A stretch of DNA of 64,000 nt from Curtobacterium sp. MCSS17_007 (GTDB taxonomy: Bacteria; Actinomycetota; Actinomycetes; Actinomycetales; Microbacteriaceae): the NCBI RefSeq assembly GCF_003234175.2, contig NZ_CP126257.1, positions 1,612,001 through 1,676,000 of the forward strand. Reading direction: 5' to 3'. The first letter of the stretch is position 1, and every line of letters starts with the position of its first letter. Position numbers and translations under genes: made by a program. Of this stretch, positions 25,992-35,559 are shown one piece after another. The notes under the pieces were generated by a model that was given only the letters and a program-made list of their open reading frames with translations, was not told the origin of the DNA and ran no database searches.

Positions 25992-26218
25992 CCCTGGGGG
26001 GCGCGGTCCACCTGGACCACGTCCGCTCGCAGACCAGGCACCCGCGACAGCGCGCGTGTGCCGTCCGGGCCCTGTCGCGCGACCCGCGGACCCAGGTCCG
26101 GGCTCGGCAGCACGCCTCCGGACCCGAACGGCAGCGCACAGCACGCACTGCTCCCTGACCGCCGACCTGTCGCACGTCCTGCGACCTGGACGGCCGCCGC
26201 CGGTACGGTGCCGGGTGC
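25992..26218. other. Intergenic region between convergent genes
   Basis: This 227-base stretch has no supported gene. The only structure noted is a short inverted repeat, GGTCCA-CC-TGGACC (26005-26018), just after the stealth gene, possibly a weak terminator. Confidence 0.4.
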
Positions 26219-27178
26219 TCAGCGACGGACGGGCGAGGCGGGCACGGTGTCCAGCGTGAAGACCGGGATGCTCGCCGTCACCGGGGCCGGTTCGACCGCG
26301 GGGGAGATCGTCACCCCGGCCGCCCGCAGGCGGGCCTCGGTCTGCTCGGACGAGACCGGCTCACCCACCGTCGAGTAGTGACCGATCGGTACGACCGAGT
26401 GCACGACGTTGTTGCCGTAGACGTGCACGAGGTTGAACGACTGCGCACCGTCCTGGCCGCGCGTCCCGCCCTGGTACTCGGTCAGGTCCTGCGTGTAGCA
26501 CGTGGCACTCGCGACGGACACCGGGACGCCCGCGAAGACCGCGCTGGTCGAGTAGTGCAGGTGTCCGGCGATGATCGAGATGACGTCGGAGCCCTCGACG
26601 ACCTCGGCCAGGGCTGCCTGGTCGCGCAGCTCCACGAGCACCGCGAGGTCCTGGACGCTCGGGACCGGCGGGTGGTGCATCGCGAGGATGGTTCCGTGCG
26701 GCGCCGCCTCGGACAGGACCTCGGCGAGCCAGTCCAGCTGTGCGGGGGAGACCTCGCCGTGGTGCGCGCCTGGCACGCTGGTGTCGAGGGTGATGACGCG
26801 CAACCCGTTCACGTCGTAGACGAAGTCGACGGGCCGGTCGGTGGGGTGGAGGCCGAAGAGCTCCTGCCGGAACGCGCCGCGCTCGTCGTGGTTGCCCATC
26901 GCCCAGATCACCTGCGCACCGATCCGTCGTGCGGCCGGCTCGACGATGTCGCGGACCCGCACGTACGCGCCTGCTTCGCCCTTGTCGGCCACGTCGCCGG
27001 TCACGACGATGGCTTCCGGGCGGGTGCCCGACGCCTCGACGTCGGCGATGATCGCCGACAACCGGGCCGCGGAGTCGACGTCGCCGTACAGGGCACCGTC
27101 ACCAGCCACGAGGTGGGTGTCACTGAGGTGGAGGAGGAAGTGGTTCGGCCTGGGGTGTTCGGCCGTCCGGCTGTCCAT
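26219..27178 (-). CDS. Calcineurin-like metallophosphoesterase (CpdA-like)
   Basis: The 319-residue protein has the full metallophosphoesterase signature: SDTHLV (Asp 20, His 22), TGDVAD, MGNHDERG, MHHPP and AGHLHYS. The arrangement matches class III cyclic nucleotide phosphodiesterases (CpdA/IcC type), so it may hydrolyse cAMP or another phosphodiester in the cytoplasm. ATG at 27178 follows GAGAGACCG. A longer in-frame extension is Ser-rich and covers a region with no coding signal. The gene is single and shares strand with the cytochrome cluster, but a strong terminator separates them. Confidence 0.88.
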   Translation of the reverse strand: MDSRTAEHPRPNHFLLHLSDTHLVAGDGALYGDVDSAARLSAIIADVEASGTRPEAIVVTGDVADKGEAGAYVRVRDIVEPAARRIGAQVIWAMGNHDERGAFRQELFGLHPTDRPVDFVYDVNGLRVITLDTSVPGAHHGEVSPAQLDWLAEVLSEAAPHGTILAMHHPPVPSVQDLAVLVELRDQAALAEVVEGSDVISIIAGHLHYSTSAVFAGVPVSVASATCYTQDLTEYQGGTRGQDGAQSFNLVHVYGNNVVHSVVPIGHYSTVGEPVSSEQTEARLRAAGVTISPAVEPAPVTASIPVFTLDTVPASPVRR

Positions 27179-27304
27179 CGGTCTCTCGTTCCGTTGGCGG
27201 ATGCGTGGTGCAACACGTTGCCACACCGTCTCTGACGAGTCCAGCAGGCAAGCCTGAACGCCGCGTGAATCGGAAGGAGTCTCCGAGCGAACCGTGGAAG
27301 ACGA

Positions 27305-27339
27305 GAACGCCCCCGACCACATCGTGGTCGGGGGCGTTC
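27305..27339 (-). terminator. Terminator of the ctaE-qcrCAB cluster
   Basis: A perfect 16-bp stem (27305-27320 with 27324-27339) with a 3-base loop lies 27 bases beyond the qcrB stop codon. Confidence 0.8.
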
Positions 27340-27366
27340 GTGTCCAGCGAGGAGCGGGGCAGCTCG

Positions 27367-29061
27367 CTAGTGGTTGCTCGCGCCGAGCGCGGGCGCCTGG
27401 GCCTGGTGGTCACCCTCCAGCTCCGGGCCGTGGTGCGCGGCGTGCGCCGCCTCGAGCTCTGCCTTCGTGACCGGCGCGATGCGGTCCTCGAAGAAGAAGC
27501 GGGAGACGTTGGCACGGAGCTTCTGCACCCCGGTGATCCGGCCCTTGGCGTCCGGACGGACCATCAGCGGCTTGTACTCGTTGAACTGCAGCAGCTTCCA
27601 GCGCTCGTACTCGTCGAGCTGCTCGTGCACCTCGATGTACTCGCCGTGCGGCAGGCGGACGATGCGACCCGACTCGTAGCCGTGGAGCACGATCTCGCGG
27701 TCCTTCTTCTGCAGTGCGAGGCAGACGCGCTTCGTGATCCAGAAGGCGACGAACGGGCCGAGGACCGTCGTGGCCTGGATGACGTGGATCACGTGCTCGA
27801 TCGACACCATGAAGTGCGTGGCGATGATGTCGGACGACGCGGCGAACATCAGGCTCAGGTAGAGCACGATGCCGGCGGCACCGATCGCCGTCCGGGTCGG
27901 AGCGTTGCGGGGACGGTCGGCCAGGTGGTGCTCACGCTTGTCGCCGGTCACCCACGCCTCGAGGAACGGGTACATGAGGATCGCCACGATCAGACCGACG
28001 AGGACGGCGATCGGCACGAGGATGTTGAACGACACCGTGTAGCCGAACCACACGACCTCCCAGTGCGGCGGCACCAGGCGGAGCGCACCGTCGGCGAAGC
28101 CGATGTACCAGTCGGGCTGGGTACCCGCGGACACGGGGGACGGGTCGTACGGGCCGTAGTTCCAGATCGGGTTGATCGTGAACAGCGACGCGATGACGGC
28201 GAGGATGCCCGCGACGATGAAGAAGAAGCCACCGGCCTTCGCGGCGAACGCCGGGAGGATCGGGACGCCCACGACGTTGTCGTTCGTCTTGCCCGGACCC
28301 GCGAACTGCGTGTGCTTGTTGATGACGACCAGCACGAGGTGGACGCCGAGCACCGCGACGAGGATCGCCGGCAGCAGCAGGATGTGCAACGTGTAGAGAC
28401 GGCCGACGATGTCGGTGCCCGGGAACTCGCCGCCGAACAGCAGGTAGGCGATCCAGACGCCGATCACCGGGACGCCCTCGATCATGCCGACGATGATGCG
28501 GAGACCGTTGCCGGAGAGCAGGTCGTCGGGGAGCGAGTAGCCGGTGAAGCCCTCGGCCATGGCCAGGACCCACAGCAGGAAGCCGAAGACCCAGTTCAGC
28601 TCACGCGGCTTGCGGAAGGCACCGGTGAAGAAGACGCGCGCCATGTGGAGCATGACCGAGGCCACGAACAGCAGGGCGGCCCAGTGGTGGATCTGTCGGA
28701 CGAACAGGCCACCGCGGATGTCGAACGAGATGTTCAGCGTGGACTGCAGCGCCGTCGACATCTCGACGCCCTTGAGCGGGACGTACGAGCCGTTGTAGAC
28801 GACCTCGGTCATCGAGGCCTGGAAGAAGAACGTCAGGAACGTCCCGGACAGCAGGACGACGACGAAGCTGTAGAGCGCGACCTCACCGAGCATGAAGCTC
28901 CAGTGGTCGGGGAAGATCTTGCGTCCGACCTCCTTCACGAGACCGGAGATGCTGGTGCGCTCGTCGATGTAGTTGGCGGTGGCCCCGATGAGGCGGGACC
29001 CGCGCGTCGGCTCAGGCCGCGTGGCCGTCGTCGGCGCGCTGGTTGTGGTGGTGCTGGTCAT
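27367..29061 (-). CDS. qcrB: Cytochrome bc1 complex cytochrome b subunit
   Basis: QcrB is the di-heme b subunit that oxidises menaquinol in the actinobacterial bc1-aa3 supercomplex. The 564-residue membrane protein has multiple helices. Heme-ligand histidines lie in RQIHHWAALLFVASVMLH and LHILLLPAILVAVLGVHL, and the Qo-site region includes FGYTVSFN. The C-terminal extension beyond about residue 440, with charged repeats, is typical of actinobacteria. Its start overlaps the qcrA stop (ATGA), so synthesis is coupled. Confidence 0.97.
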   Translation of the reverse strand: MTSTTTTSAPTTATRPEPTRGSRLIGATANYIDERTSISGLVKEVGRKIFPDHWSFMLGEVALYSFVVVLLSGTFLTFFFQASMTEVVYNGSYVPLKGVEMSTALQSTLNISFDIRGGLFVRQIHHWAALLFVASVMLHMARVFFTGAFRKPRELNWVFGFLLWVLAMAEGFTGYSLPDDLLSGNGLRIIVGMIEGVPVIGVWIAYLLFGGEFPGTDIVGRLYTLHILLLPAILVAVLGVHLVLVVINKHTQFAGPGKTNDNVVGVPILPAFAAKAGGFFFIVAGILAVIASLFTINPIWNYGPYDPSPVSAGTQPDWYIGFADGALRLVPPHWEVVWFGYTVSFNILVPIAVLVGLIVAILMYPFLEAWVTGDKREHHLADRPRNAPTRTAIGAAGIVLYLSLMFAASSDIIATHFMVSIEHVIHVIQATTVLGPFVAFWITKRVCLALQKKDREIVLHGYESGRIVRLPHGEYIEVHEQLDEYERWKLLQFNEYKPLMVRPDAKGRITGVQKLRANVSRFFFEDRIAPVTKAELEAAHAAHHGPELEGDHQAQAPALGASNH

Positions 29062-30131
29062 CAGCGTTCACGCTCCCAGAAGGACGGTCCGACCGGCTCG
29101 TGGAAGTCGCTCTTGGCGACCAGGTAGCCGTCGTCGTCGATCGCGATCGGAAGTTGGGGGAGGGGACGTGCAGCCGGGCCGAAGATGACCTCGCAGTTGT
29201 TCGAGACGTCGAACGTCGACTGGTGGCACGGGCACAGCAGGTGGTGCGTCTGCTGCTCGTAGAGCGCGACCGGGCACCCGACGTGGGTGCAGATCTTGGA
29301 GTAGGCGACGATGCCGTCGTAGCCCCAGTCCTCCTGCCCCTTGGCGGGGTTGAGGTCCTTCGGGTCGAGACGCATCAGGAGGACGGAGGCCTTGGCCTTC
29401 TCCTCGAGCATGTGCTCGGACTCCAGCATCCCTTCCGGGATGACGTGGAACACGGAGCCGATGGTGACGTCGGACGCCTTGATCGGCAGACCGGTCGGGT
29501 CCTTCGTCAGGCGCAGGCCGGACTTCCAGAAGGTGTGCCGCAGCAGTTCGTTCGGGTCCTCCGCCGGAGCGAGGTCGCGGACCAGGACGATGCCCGGCAG
29601 CGGGAAGGCCGCCAGCGCACCGATCATCGAGTTGCGGATCAACTTGCGACGGCTGAAGCCGGACTCCTTGTCGGCCAGCTGGAACGCCTCGACCGCCTTG
29701 GCGCGGGTCGCGTCGGTGCCACGGGTGCCGTGACGCATCTCGGTGATCTCGCGGTCGACCACGAGGGACTTCGACCAGTACACGGCGCCGAGGCCGAGCG
29801 CGAGGAGCGCGAGGGCGATCGCGAGACCGAGCCAGAGGTTCCCGGCGCGGACGGTGCCGAAGTCCTCGGGGTCGATCGGGAAGGCGATGTACGCCGCGAT
29901 CGCGAGGACGCTGCCCACGATGGACAGGTAGAAGAACGTGGCGACCTGCCGCTCGGCGAGCCGCTGCTTCTTCGGGTCGACGTCGGTGCGGCGCGCGCGG
30001 TGCGGCGGCTCGCCCGGGTTCTCGAACGGGTCCGCGGGGACGACCGCGGTACCGGCCGGCGTGCTGGTGGTCGTGCCGTGCTTCTCGACAGCCGAGGACG
30101 AGTTCAGTGCCTCGTCGTCGTGCTCTGCCAT
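29061..30131 (-). CDS. qcrA: Cytochrome bc1 complex Rieske iron-sulfur subunit
   Basis: QcrA carries the [2Fe-2S] cluster that accepts an electron from menaquinol. The 356-residue protein has three predicted N-terminal helices, as in actinobacteria, and the cluster-binding motifs CTHVGC and CPCHQSTFD. ATG at 30131 is chosen because GAAGGG lies about 6 bases upstream; a start 27 bases further upstream lacks a ribosome site. Confidence 0.96.
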   Translation of the reverse strand: MAEHDDEALNSSSAVEKHGTTTSTPAGTAVVPADPFENPGEPPHRARRTDVDPKKQRLAERQVATFFYLSIVGSVLAIAAYIAFPIDPEDFGTVRAGNLWLGLAIALALLALGLGAVYWSKSLVVDREITEMRHGTRGTDATRAKAVEAFQLADKESGFSRRKLIRNSMIGALAAFPLPGIVLVRDLAPAEDPNELLRHTFWKSGLRLTKDPTGLPIKASDVTIGSVFHVIPEGMLESEHMLEEKAKASVLLMRLDPKDLNPAKGQEDWGYDGIVAYSKICTHVGCPVALYEQQTHHLLCPCHQSTFDVSNNCEVIFGPAARPLPQLPIAIDDDGYLVAKSDFHEPVGPSFWERER

Positions 30132-30164
30132 GGTGTTCCCTTCAGTGTCGTTCGACACGGACGA

Positions 30165-30971
30165 TCAGTTGGACTTCGCGGTCAGCCAGACGGTCATCGC
30201 GACGACCGCGCCGAGACCGAAGATCCAGATGAACAGACCCTCTGCCACCGGGCCGAGGGAGCCGAGTGCGAAGCCGCCGGGCGACTTGTTGTCCTGCACG
30301 TACTTGAGGTACGTGATGATGTCGGCCTTCTGCTCCGGCGTGAGGTTCAGGTCGTTGAACACCGGCATGTTCTGCGGGCCAGTGACCATGGCCTCGTAGA
30401 TGTGCTTGCCGGAGACCGTCTGCAGGTTCGGGGCGTACTTGCCCTCGGTCAGGGCGCCGCCCGCACCGGCCACGTTGTGGCACATGGCGCAGTTGATGCG
30501 GAAGAGCTCCGCACCCTCGGCCGCGTCACCGTTCTTGCCGTCGGTGAGCTCGGACGAGGGGACAGACGGGCCGGGGCCGAGCGAGGCGACGTAGGCGCCC
30601 ATCGCGTCGACCTGCTCGTCCGTGAACTGGGCGGGCTTCTCCTCGGCCTGGGGCCCCTGGGCCGCCATCGGCATACGGCCGGTGCCGACCTGGAAGTCGA
30701 CCGACGCAGCGCCGACGCCGACCAGGGACGGGCCCTCGCCGGTGCCCTGGGCGTCGAGACCGTGGCACGTGGCGCAGTTCGAGGCGAAGAGCTTCTCGCC
30801 CTCGTTGACCTGCGACTGGCTGGACACCGCGGGGGTGGTGCTGTCGTCGGCGTTGGCCGTCGAACTGAACAGCGCGTACGCACCGCCGGTGGTCATGAGA
30901 CCGACGACGATGAGCGAGACGGTCGCCATCGGGGAACGGCGGCCCTTCTTGGACTTGCTTCTGGTGAACAT
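30165..30971 (-). CDS. qcrC: Cytochrome bc1 complex di-heme cytochrome c subunit
   Basis: QcrC has two c-type hemes and passes electrons directly to the aa3 oxidase, replacing soluble cytochrome c. The two heme motifs are CATCH (residues 66-70) and CAMCH (161-165). The 268-residue protein has an N-terminal signal-anchor (about 15-35) and a C-terminal helix (FIWIFGLGAVVAMTVWL). Met ligands are plausible in GRMPMAAQ and NMPVFND. The start is 21 bases after ctaE; the Shine-Dalgarno is poor, so coupling is likely. Confidence 0.96.
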   Translation of the reverse strand: MFTRSKSKKGRRSPMATVSLIVVGLMTTGGAYALFSSTANADDSTTPAVSSQSQVNEGEKLFASNCATCHGLDAQGTGEGPSLVGVGAASVDFQVGTGRMPMAAQGPQAEEKPAQFTDEQVDAMGAYVASLGPGPSVPSSELTDGKNGDAAEGAELFRINCAMCHNVAGAGGALTEGKYAPNLQTVSGKHIYEAMVTGPQNMPVFNDLNLTPEQKADIITYLKYVQDNKSPGGFALGSLGPVAEGLFIWIFGLGAVVAMTVWLTAKSN

Positions 30972-30992
30972 GCGGTGGGGGCTATCCAGTTC

Positions 30993-31622
30993 CTACTTGA
31001 GAAGGTAGATGACGGCGAAGAGGCCGATCCAGACGACGTCGACGAAGTGCCAGTAGTACGACACGACGATCGCGGTGGTCGCTTCCTTGTGACCGAAGTT
31101 CTTCGCGGCGAAGCCACGACCGAGGGTCAGGAGGAAGGCGATGAGACCACCCGTGACGTGCAGGCCGTGGAAGCCGGTGGTCATGTAGAAGGCGGAACCG
31201 TAGGCGCTGGACGACAGCGTCACGCCCTCGTGCCAGAGGTTCGCGTACTCGAAGATCTGGCCGCAGACGAAGATCGCGCCCATGCAGTACGTGACGAAGA
31301 ACCACTCCGTCATGCCCCAGTCCTTGGGGTTCCAGCTCGTGCGGTGCACCTGGAAGCGCTCAGCGGCGAACACCGCGAACTGGCAGGCGAAGCTGGACAG
31401 CACCAGGATGATCGTGTTCACCGAGGCGAACGGCACCTCGAGCTTGGCGGTCTCGGTCGCCCAGAGTTCGGGCGAGGTGCTGCGCAGCGTGAAGTAGATC
31501 GCGAACAGGCCGGCGAAGAACATGACCTCGCTGCCCAGCCACACGATCGTCCCCACGGCAACGGCGTTCGGCCTGTTCAGGACCGGACCGCTGGCGGATC
31601 TGGAGAGAGGGGTGCTAGTCAC
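30993..31622 (-). CDS. ctaE: Cytochrome c oxidase subunit III
   Basis: CtaE is a structural subunit of the aa3 oxidase, 209 residues with five or more helices. Conserved segments include [30 protein letters not shown] and [18 protein letters not shown] at 31622 is preferred because it sits 7 bases after a CATAAT -10 box, so the transcript would be leaderless. Upstream ATG codons overlap that box. It heads the ctaE-qcrC-qcrA-qcrB operon and is divergent from trpD, the same arrangement known in Mycobacterium. Confidence 0.95.
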   Translation of the reverse strand: MTSTPLSRSASGPVLNRPNAVAVGTIVWLGSEVMFFAGLFAIYFTLRSTSPELWATETAKLEVPFASVNTIILVLSSFACQFAVFAAERFQVHRTSWNPKDWGMTEWFFVTYCMGAIFVCGQIFEYANLWHEGVTLSSSAYGSAFYMTTGFHGLHVTGGLIAFLLTLGRGFAAKNFGHKEATTAIVVSYYWHFVDVVWIGLFAVIYLLK

Positions 31623-31629
31623 GTCCTCC

Positions 31630-31635
31630 ATTATG
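31630..31635 (-). promoter_or_regulatory. -10 box of the ctaE-qcrCAB operon
   Basis: On the - strand this reads CATAAT, one of the best -10 matches in the window, 7 bases before the ctaE GTG. Confidence 0.55.
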
Positions 31636-31689
31636 GCCGAAACCACTGACAGTGTTTTCGCAGGACACTGGCGGGTCGTTCGAACTCAG

Positions 31690-31695
31690 TACGAT
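31690..31695 (+). promoter_or_regulatory. -10 box of trpD (leaderless)
   Basis: TACGAT ends 6 bases before the trpD ATG and no Shine-Dalgarno is present. Confidence 0.45.
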
Positions 31696-31701
31696 CGAGG
31701 C

Positions 31702-32757
31702 ATGTCGCTCACACTCTCCTGGCCCGTGGTGATCAGCGCGCTCATGGCGCACGAGGACCTGTCGATCAGCCAGTCCTCGTGGGCCATGGAGGAGATCGTC
31801 CAGGGTCGTGCGACGGCCGCCCAGATCGCCGCCTTCGCGGTCGCCCTGCGCGCGAAGGGCGAGACCGTGGACGAGGTCGTCGGGTTCCGCGACGCGATCC
31901 TGGACGCCGCCGTGCCGCTCGACGTGGACCCGATGGCGCTGGACATCGTGGGCACCGGCGGGGACGTCGTCGGCACCGTCAACGTGTCGACCATGGCCGC
32001 GATCGTCATCGCGGCGGCGGGCGTGCCGGTCGTCAAGCACGGCAACCGCGCGAGCTCCTCGAAGTCCGGGTCGAGCGACGTGCTCGCCGCGCTGGGACTG
32101 GACCTGGGCATGGACGCCGCGCGTGTCGCGGACACCTTCCGGCGTGTCGGTCTGACGTTCGCGTTCGCGAGCGCGTTCCACCCGGGATTCGCGCATGCGG
32201 CTCCGGTCCGCCGCGAGATCGGTGTGCCGACGGTGTTCAACTTCCTCGGGCCGCTCGTGAACCCGGCCCGCTGCGAGGCGAACGCGGTGGGCGTGGCGCA
32301 GCTCGACCTCGTGCCGATCATCACGGGCGTGTTCCAGACGCGGGGCGCGACGGCGCTGGTGTTCCGCGGCGACGACGGGCTCGACGAGCTCACCACGACC
32401 GGGCACTCCCACATCTGGGAGGTCACGGGCGGGCGCGTGATCGAGCACGACCTCGATCCACGTGACCTCGGCATCGCACGTGCGCGGACGGAGGACCTGC
32501 TCGGCGGGGACCCCGAGCACAACGCCGGAGTCGTGCACCGTGTGCTCGCGGGGGAGACCGGCCCGGTGCGCGACATCGTCCTGCTCAACGCCGCCGCCGG
32601 TCTGGTGTCCTTCCGCCTGGCCGAGGACCCGGAGCAGGCGGACCGTCCGATCCTCCAGCGCTTCCGCGAGCAGCTCGTGGTGGCCGCCGAGGCGATCGAC
32701 TCCGGTGCCGCGGCGCAGAAGCTCGCCGACTGGGTCGGCGTCGCTCCCGCCGCCTGA
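31702..32757 (+). CDS. trpD: Anthranilate phosphoribosyltransferase
   Basis: TrpD joins anthranilate to PRPP in tryptophan synthesis. The 351-residue protein has the GTGGD motif at residues 84-88, KHGNRASSSKSGSSD for PRPP and metal binding, and FNFLGPLVNPA. It is separate from other trp genes and sits next to the cytochrome cluster, which is a conserved actinobacterial location. ATG at 31702 gives the normal N-terminus. Confidence 0.96.
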   Translation: MSLTLSWPVVISALMAHEDLSISQSSWAMEEIVQGRATAAQIAAFAVALRAKGETVDEVVGFRDAILDAAVPLDVDPMALDIVGTGGDVVGTVNVSTMAAIVIAAAGVPVVKHGNRASSSKSGSSDVLAALGLDLGMDAARVADTFRRVGLTFAFASAFHPGFAHAAPVRREIGVPTVFNFLGPLVNPARCEANAVGVAQLDLVPIITGVFQTRGATALVFRGDDGLDELTTTGHSHIWEVTGGRVIEHDLDPRDLGIARARTEDLLGGDPEHNAGVVHRVLAGETGPVRDIVLLNAAAGLVSFRLAEDPEQADRPILQRFREQLVVAAEAIDSGAAAQKLADWVGVAPAA

Positions 32758-32804
32758 CACACTGCCGCTCGAGACGCCGGCGCCGACGCGAGACGCATCC
32801 AGTA

Positions 32805-32840
32805 CGGCGAGACGCCCCCGGATCCGGGGGCGTCTCGCCG
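32805..32840 (+). terminator. Terminator after trpD
   Basis: A perfect 36-base palindrome has 16-bp arms (32805-32820 with 32825-32840) and a GATC centre, 47 bases after the trpD stop. It can act in both directions between convergent trpD and glpK. Confidence 0.75.
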
Positions 32841-32891
32841 TGTCAGCGGCGACTCGCGGTCAGGGTCAGCCACCCCGCGAGCACCGCAACG

Positions 32892-32940
32892 GCCTGGAGG
32901 CGCGGTGCCGGCCCATGGGACCCGCACCGCGCCTCCAGGC
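32892..32940 (-). repeat. Dispersed palindrome copy 1 (terminator-like)
   Basis: A perfect 17-bp stem (32892-32908 with 32924-32940) contains the core GGAGGCGCGGTGC shared with copies at 40281, 55407, 59547 and 61460. The outer bases differ (GCCT instead of GACG). It lies 18 bases beyond the glpK stop and probably terminates that transcript. Confidence 0.65.
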
Positions 32941-32958
32941 GGTCACCTCAGCAGCGTG

Positions 32959-34470
32959 TCAGCGCACGTCCTCGTCGACCCAGTCGAAGGTCTTCGTGAC
33001 GGCCTTCTTCCACAGGCGCAGCTGGCGGTCGCGCTCGGCGTCGTCGAGCTGCGGCTCCCAGCGCTGGTCCTCCTGCCAGTTGGCGCGCAGCTCGTCGAGG
33101 TTCGCCCAGAACCCGACGGCCAGGCCGGCTGCGTACGCGGCACCGAGGGCGGTGGTCTCCGCGACGACCGGACGGACGACCGGCACGTTGAGGATGTCCG
33201 CCTGGAACTGCATGAGGGCGTCGTTGGCGGTCATGCCGCCGTCGACCTTGAGCTCCGTCAGGTCCACGCCGGAGTCCGCGTTGACGGCGTCGAGAACCTC
33301 GCGGGTCTGCAGCGCCGTCGCCTCGAGGGCGGCACGGGTGATGTGGCCCTTGTTGACGTAACGGGTCAGGCCGACCAGGGCACCGCGGGCGTCCGGACGC
33401 CAGTACGGCGCGAACAGGCCCGAGAACGCCGGGACGAAGTAGACGCCTCCGTTGTCCTCGACGGTCTTCGCGAGCGCCTCGACCTCGGGTGCACTGCCGA
33501 TGATGCCGAGGTTGTCGCGGAGCCACTGGATGAGCGAGCCCGTGACGGCGATCGAGCCCTCGAGGGCGTAGTGCGTCTCCTGGTCGCCGAGCTTGTACCC
33601 GACGGTGGTGAGCAGCCCGTTCTCCGACCGGACGATCTCCGTGCCGGTGTTGAAGATGAGGAAGTTGCCGGTGCCGTAGGTGTTCTTCGACTCGCCCTGG
33701 TCGAACGCCGCCTGGCCGAAGGTCGCGGCCTGCTGGTCGCCGAGGATGCCCGCGATCGGGACCTCGCGGAGCAGGCTGGACGACTCGACGTGGCCGTAGA
33801 CCTCGGAGGAGCTGACGATCTCCGGGAGCATCGACTTCGGTACCCCGAAGTCGGCCAGGATGTCGTCGCGCCACTGCAGCGTCTCGAGGTCCATGAAGAG
33901 CGTGCGGGAGGCGTTCGTGACGTCGGTCTTGTGGACACCGCCGTCGGTGCCGCCGGTCAGGTTCCAGAGGACCCACGTGTCGGTGGTGCCGAAGAGCAGG
34001 TCGCCCGCCTCGGCCTTCTCGCGTGCGCCCTCGACGTTCTCGAGGATCCAGGCGATCTTGGTGCCGGCGAAGTACGTGGCGAGGGGGAGGCCGACGATCG
34101 CCTTGTAGCGGTCAGTGTCACCGTCGGCGAGCTTGTCGACGATCGCCTGCGTGCGGGTGTCCTGCCAGACGATGGCGTTGTAGACGGCCTTGCCGGTGTT
34201 CTTGTCCCAGACCACCGCGGTCTCGCGCTGGTTCGTGATGCCGACCGCCGCGACGTCGTGGCGGGTGATGTCGGCGCGGGAGAGCGCCTGGCCGATGACC
34301 TCACGGGTGTTGTCCCAGATCTCCGCCGGGTCGTGCTCGACCCACCCGGCGCGCGGGAAGATCTGCTCGTGCTCCTTCTGCCCGACCGAGATGATCGAAC
34401 CGGAGTGGTCGAAGACGATGGCGCGCGTCGAGGTCGTGCCCTGGTCGATGGCGACGATGTAGTCGGCCAT
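32959..34470 (-). CDS. glpK: Glycerol kinase
   Basis: GlpK phosphorylates glycerol to glycerol 3-phosphate. The 503-residue FGGY kinase begins with the phosphate motif DQGTTSTRA (residues 9-17) and has the FGGY-type regions GITNQRET and [20 protein letters not shown] at 34470 follows AAGGAG. It is downstream of glpF with a 53-base gap, in one operon. A downstream glpD is not in this window. Confidence 0.97.
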   Translation of the reverse strand: MADYIVAIDQGTTSTRAIVFDHSGSIISVGQKEHEQIFPRAGWVEHDPAEIWDNTREVIGQALSRADITRHDVAAVGITNQRETAVVWDKNTGKAVYNAIVWQDTRTQAIVDKLADGDTDRYKAIVGLPLATYFAGTKIAWILENVEGAREKAEAGDLLFGTTDTWVLWNLTGGTDGGVHKTDVTNASRTLFMDLETLQWRDDILADFGVPKSMLPEIVSSSEVYGHVESSSLLREVPIAGILGDQQAATFGQAAFDQGESKNTYGTGNFLIFNTGTEIVRSENGLLTTVGYKLGDQETHYALEGSIAVTGSLIQWLRDNLGIIGSAPEVEALAKTVEDNGGVYFVPAFSGLFAPYWRPDARGALVGLTRYVNKGHITRAALEATALQTREVLDAVNADSGVDLTELKVDGGMTANDALMQFQADILNVPVVRPVVAETTALGAAYAAGLAVGFWANLDELRANWQEDQRWEPQLDDAERDRQLRLWKKAVTKTFDWVDEDVR

Positions 34471-34523
34471 TGGTGCTCCTTACGGGTGTGTTCGGTGTGT
34501 GCGGAGGGGTGCGGCTGCGGTCG

Positions 34524-35249
34524 TCAGGAGACGACGGGGAGCAGGAAGGTGGAGGCGCCGGCGGCGAGGGCGCCACCGATCAGCGGGCCGACGACCGGGA
34601 CCCAGGCGTAGGACCAGTCGCTGGAGCCCTTGCCCTTGATCGGCAGGATGGCGTGCGCGATGCGGGGGCCGAGGTCACGGGCCGGGTTGATGGCGTAGCC
34701 GGTGGGGCCACCGAGCGAGACGCCGATCGCGATCACCAGGAAGGCGACGGGCACGGCGCCGAGCGCGGCCGGGGTCTGGCCGTTCGTGAAGGCGAGGACG
34801 ACGAACACGAGGACGAACGTGCCGATGATCTCGGTCACGACGTTCCAGCCGTAGCTGCGGATGGCCGGGCCGGTCGAGAACACGCCGAGCTTGGCGGCGG
34901 CGTCGGGCTCCTCGTCGAAGTGCTGCTTGTACGCGAGCCAGACGATGACGGCACCGATGATCGCGCCGATCAGCTGGGCGAGCCAGTACAGGAACATCTC
35001 GCCGACGGTGATCTTCCCCAGCAGGGCGAGACCGAGGCTCACAGCGGGGTTGAGCTGACCGCCGGAGCTGTAGGAGACGGTCACACCGGCGAAGACCGCG
35101 AAGCCCCAGCCGATCGTGACCATGAGGAAGCCGGCGCCGAAGCCCTTGGACTTCGTCAGCGAGACGGCGGCGACGACACCGCCACCGAGGATGATGAGCA
35201 ACGCCGTTCCGACGAGCTCTGACATGAAATTGACGCCGATGCCGTCCAT
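34524..35249 (-). CDS. glpF: Glycerol uptake facilitator (aquaglyceroporin)
   Basis: This MIP-family channel of 241 residues has six helices. The two pore motifs are NPA at 67-69 and NPARD at 188-192; the Asp after the second NPAR marks glycerol facilitators rather than water channels. It lets glycerol enter for GlpK. ATG at 35249 has GGAGG about 6 bases upstream. The gene is divergent from dhaK, with two identical palindromes between them. Confidence 0.95.
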   Translation of the reverse strand: MDGIGVNFMSELVGTALLIILGGGVVAAVSLTKSKGFGAGFLMVTIGWGFAVFAGVTVSYSSGGQLNPAVSLGLALLGKITVGEMFLYWLAQLIGAIIGAVIVWLAYKQHFDEEPDAAAKLGVFSTGPAIRSYGWNVVTEIIGTFVLVFVVLAFTNGQTPAALGAVPVAFLVIAIGVSLGGPTGYAINPARDLGPRIAHAILPIKGKGSSDWSYAWVPVVGPLIGGALAAGASTFLLPVVS

Positions 35250-35324
35250 CGGGGACCTCCAGTGCGAGTGGTGGGGGTCCGGTGGCTGCTGCGTCCGGCA
35301 CTCCCCGTCGAGTGATTGGGGCCG

Positions 35325-35330
35325 AGCATA
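35325..35330 (-). promoter_or_regulatory. -10 box of glpF-glpK
   Basis: On the - strand this reads TATGCT, 75 bases before the glpF start codon. Confidence 0.45.
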
Positions 35331-35381
35331 GTGAGGCCGGTCGCCGCGATGCGATCACGGGGCGAGCCGAGTTCGCGAAAC

Positions 35382-35395
35382 TGCACGAACGTGCA
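35382..35395. promoter_or_regulatory. Operator palindrome 1, glp/dha region
   Basis: TGCACGAACGTGCA is a perfect 6-bp inverted repeat with an AA centre. An identical copy lies 65 bases away. It sits about 52 bases upstream of the glpF -10 box. The cognate regulator is not in the window. Confidence 0.65.
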
Positions 35396-35446
35396 CGTCG
35401 GGTGTGCGGCGGAGCATCGTGCGAGCGGGCCGCGATGGCATCGTGC

Positions 35447-35460
35447 TGCACGAACGTGCA
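35447..35460. promoter_or_regulatory. Operator palindrome 2, glp/dha region
   Basis: This is a second identical TGCACGAACGTGCA, just upstream of the expected -35 position of the dhaK promoter. The pair suggests one dimeric regulator controlling both divergent operons, perhaps by looping. Confidence 0.65.
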
Positions 35461-35484
35461 CCGTAGCCGAACGGGCGGCCGCTG

Positions 35485-35490
35485 TAGGGT
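35485..35490 (+). promoter_or_regulatory. -10 box of dhaKLM
   Basis: TAGGGT lies 69 bases before the dhaK ATG, 24 bases after palindrome 2. Confidence 0.45.
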
Positions 35491-35559
35491 GAACGCACTC
35501 CGGTCGACGACGGCGGTGGTGCTCCGCAGACGGTCGGCCCCGTACCCGTGGAGGTCAGC

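Noticed and set aside
26058..26378. ORF between the stealth gene and the phosphoesterase gene
   Set aside because: It overlaps the end of the phosphoesterase gene antisense, has no ribosome site, and no coding-like composition in its unique part.
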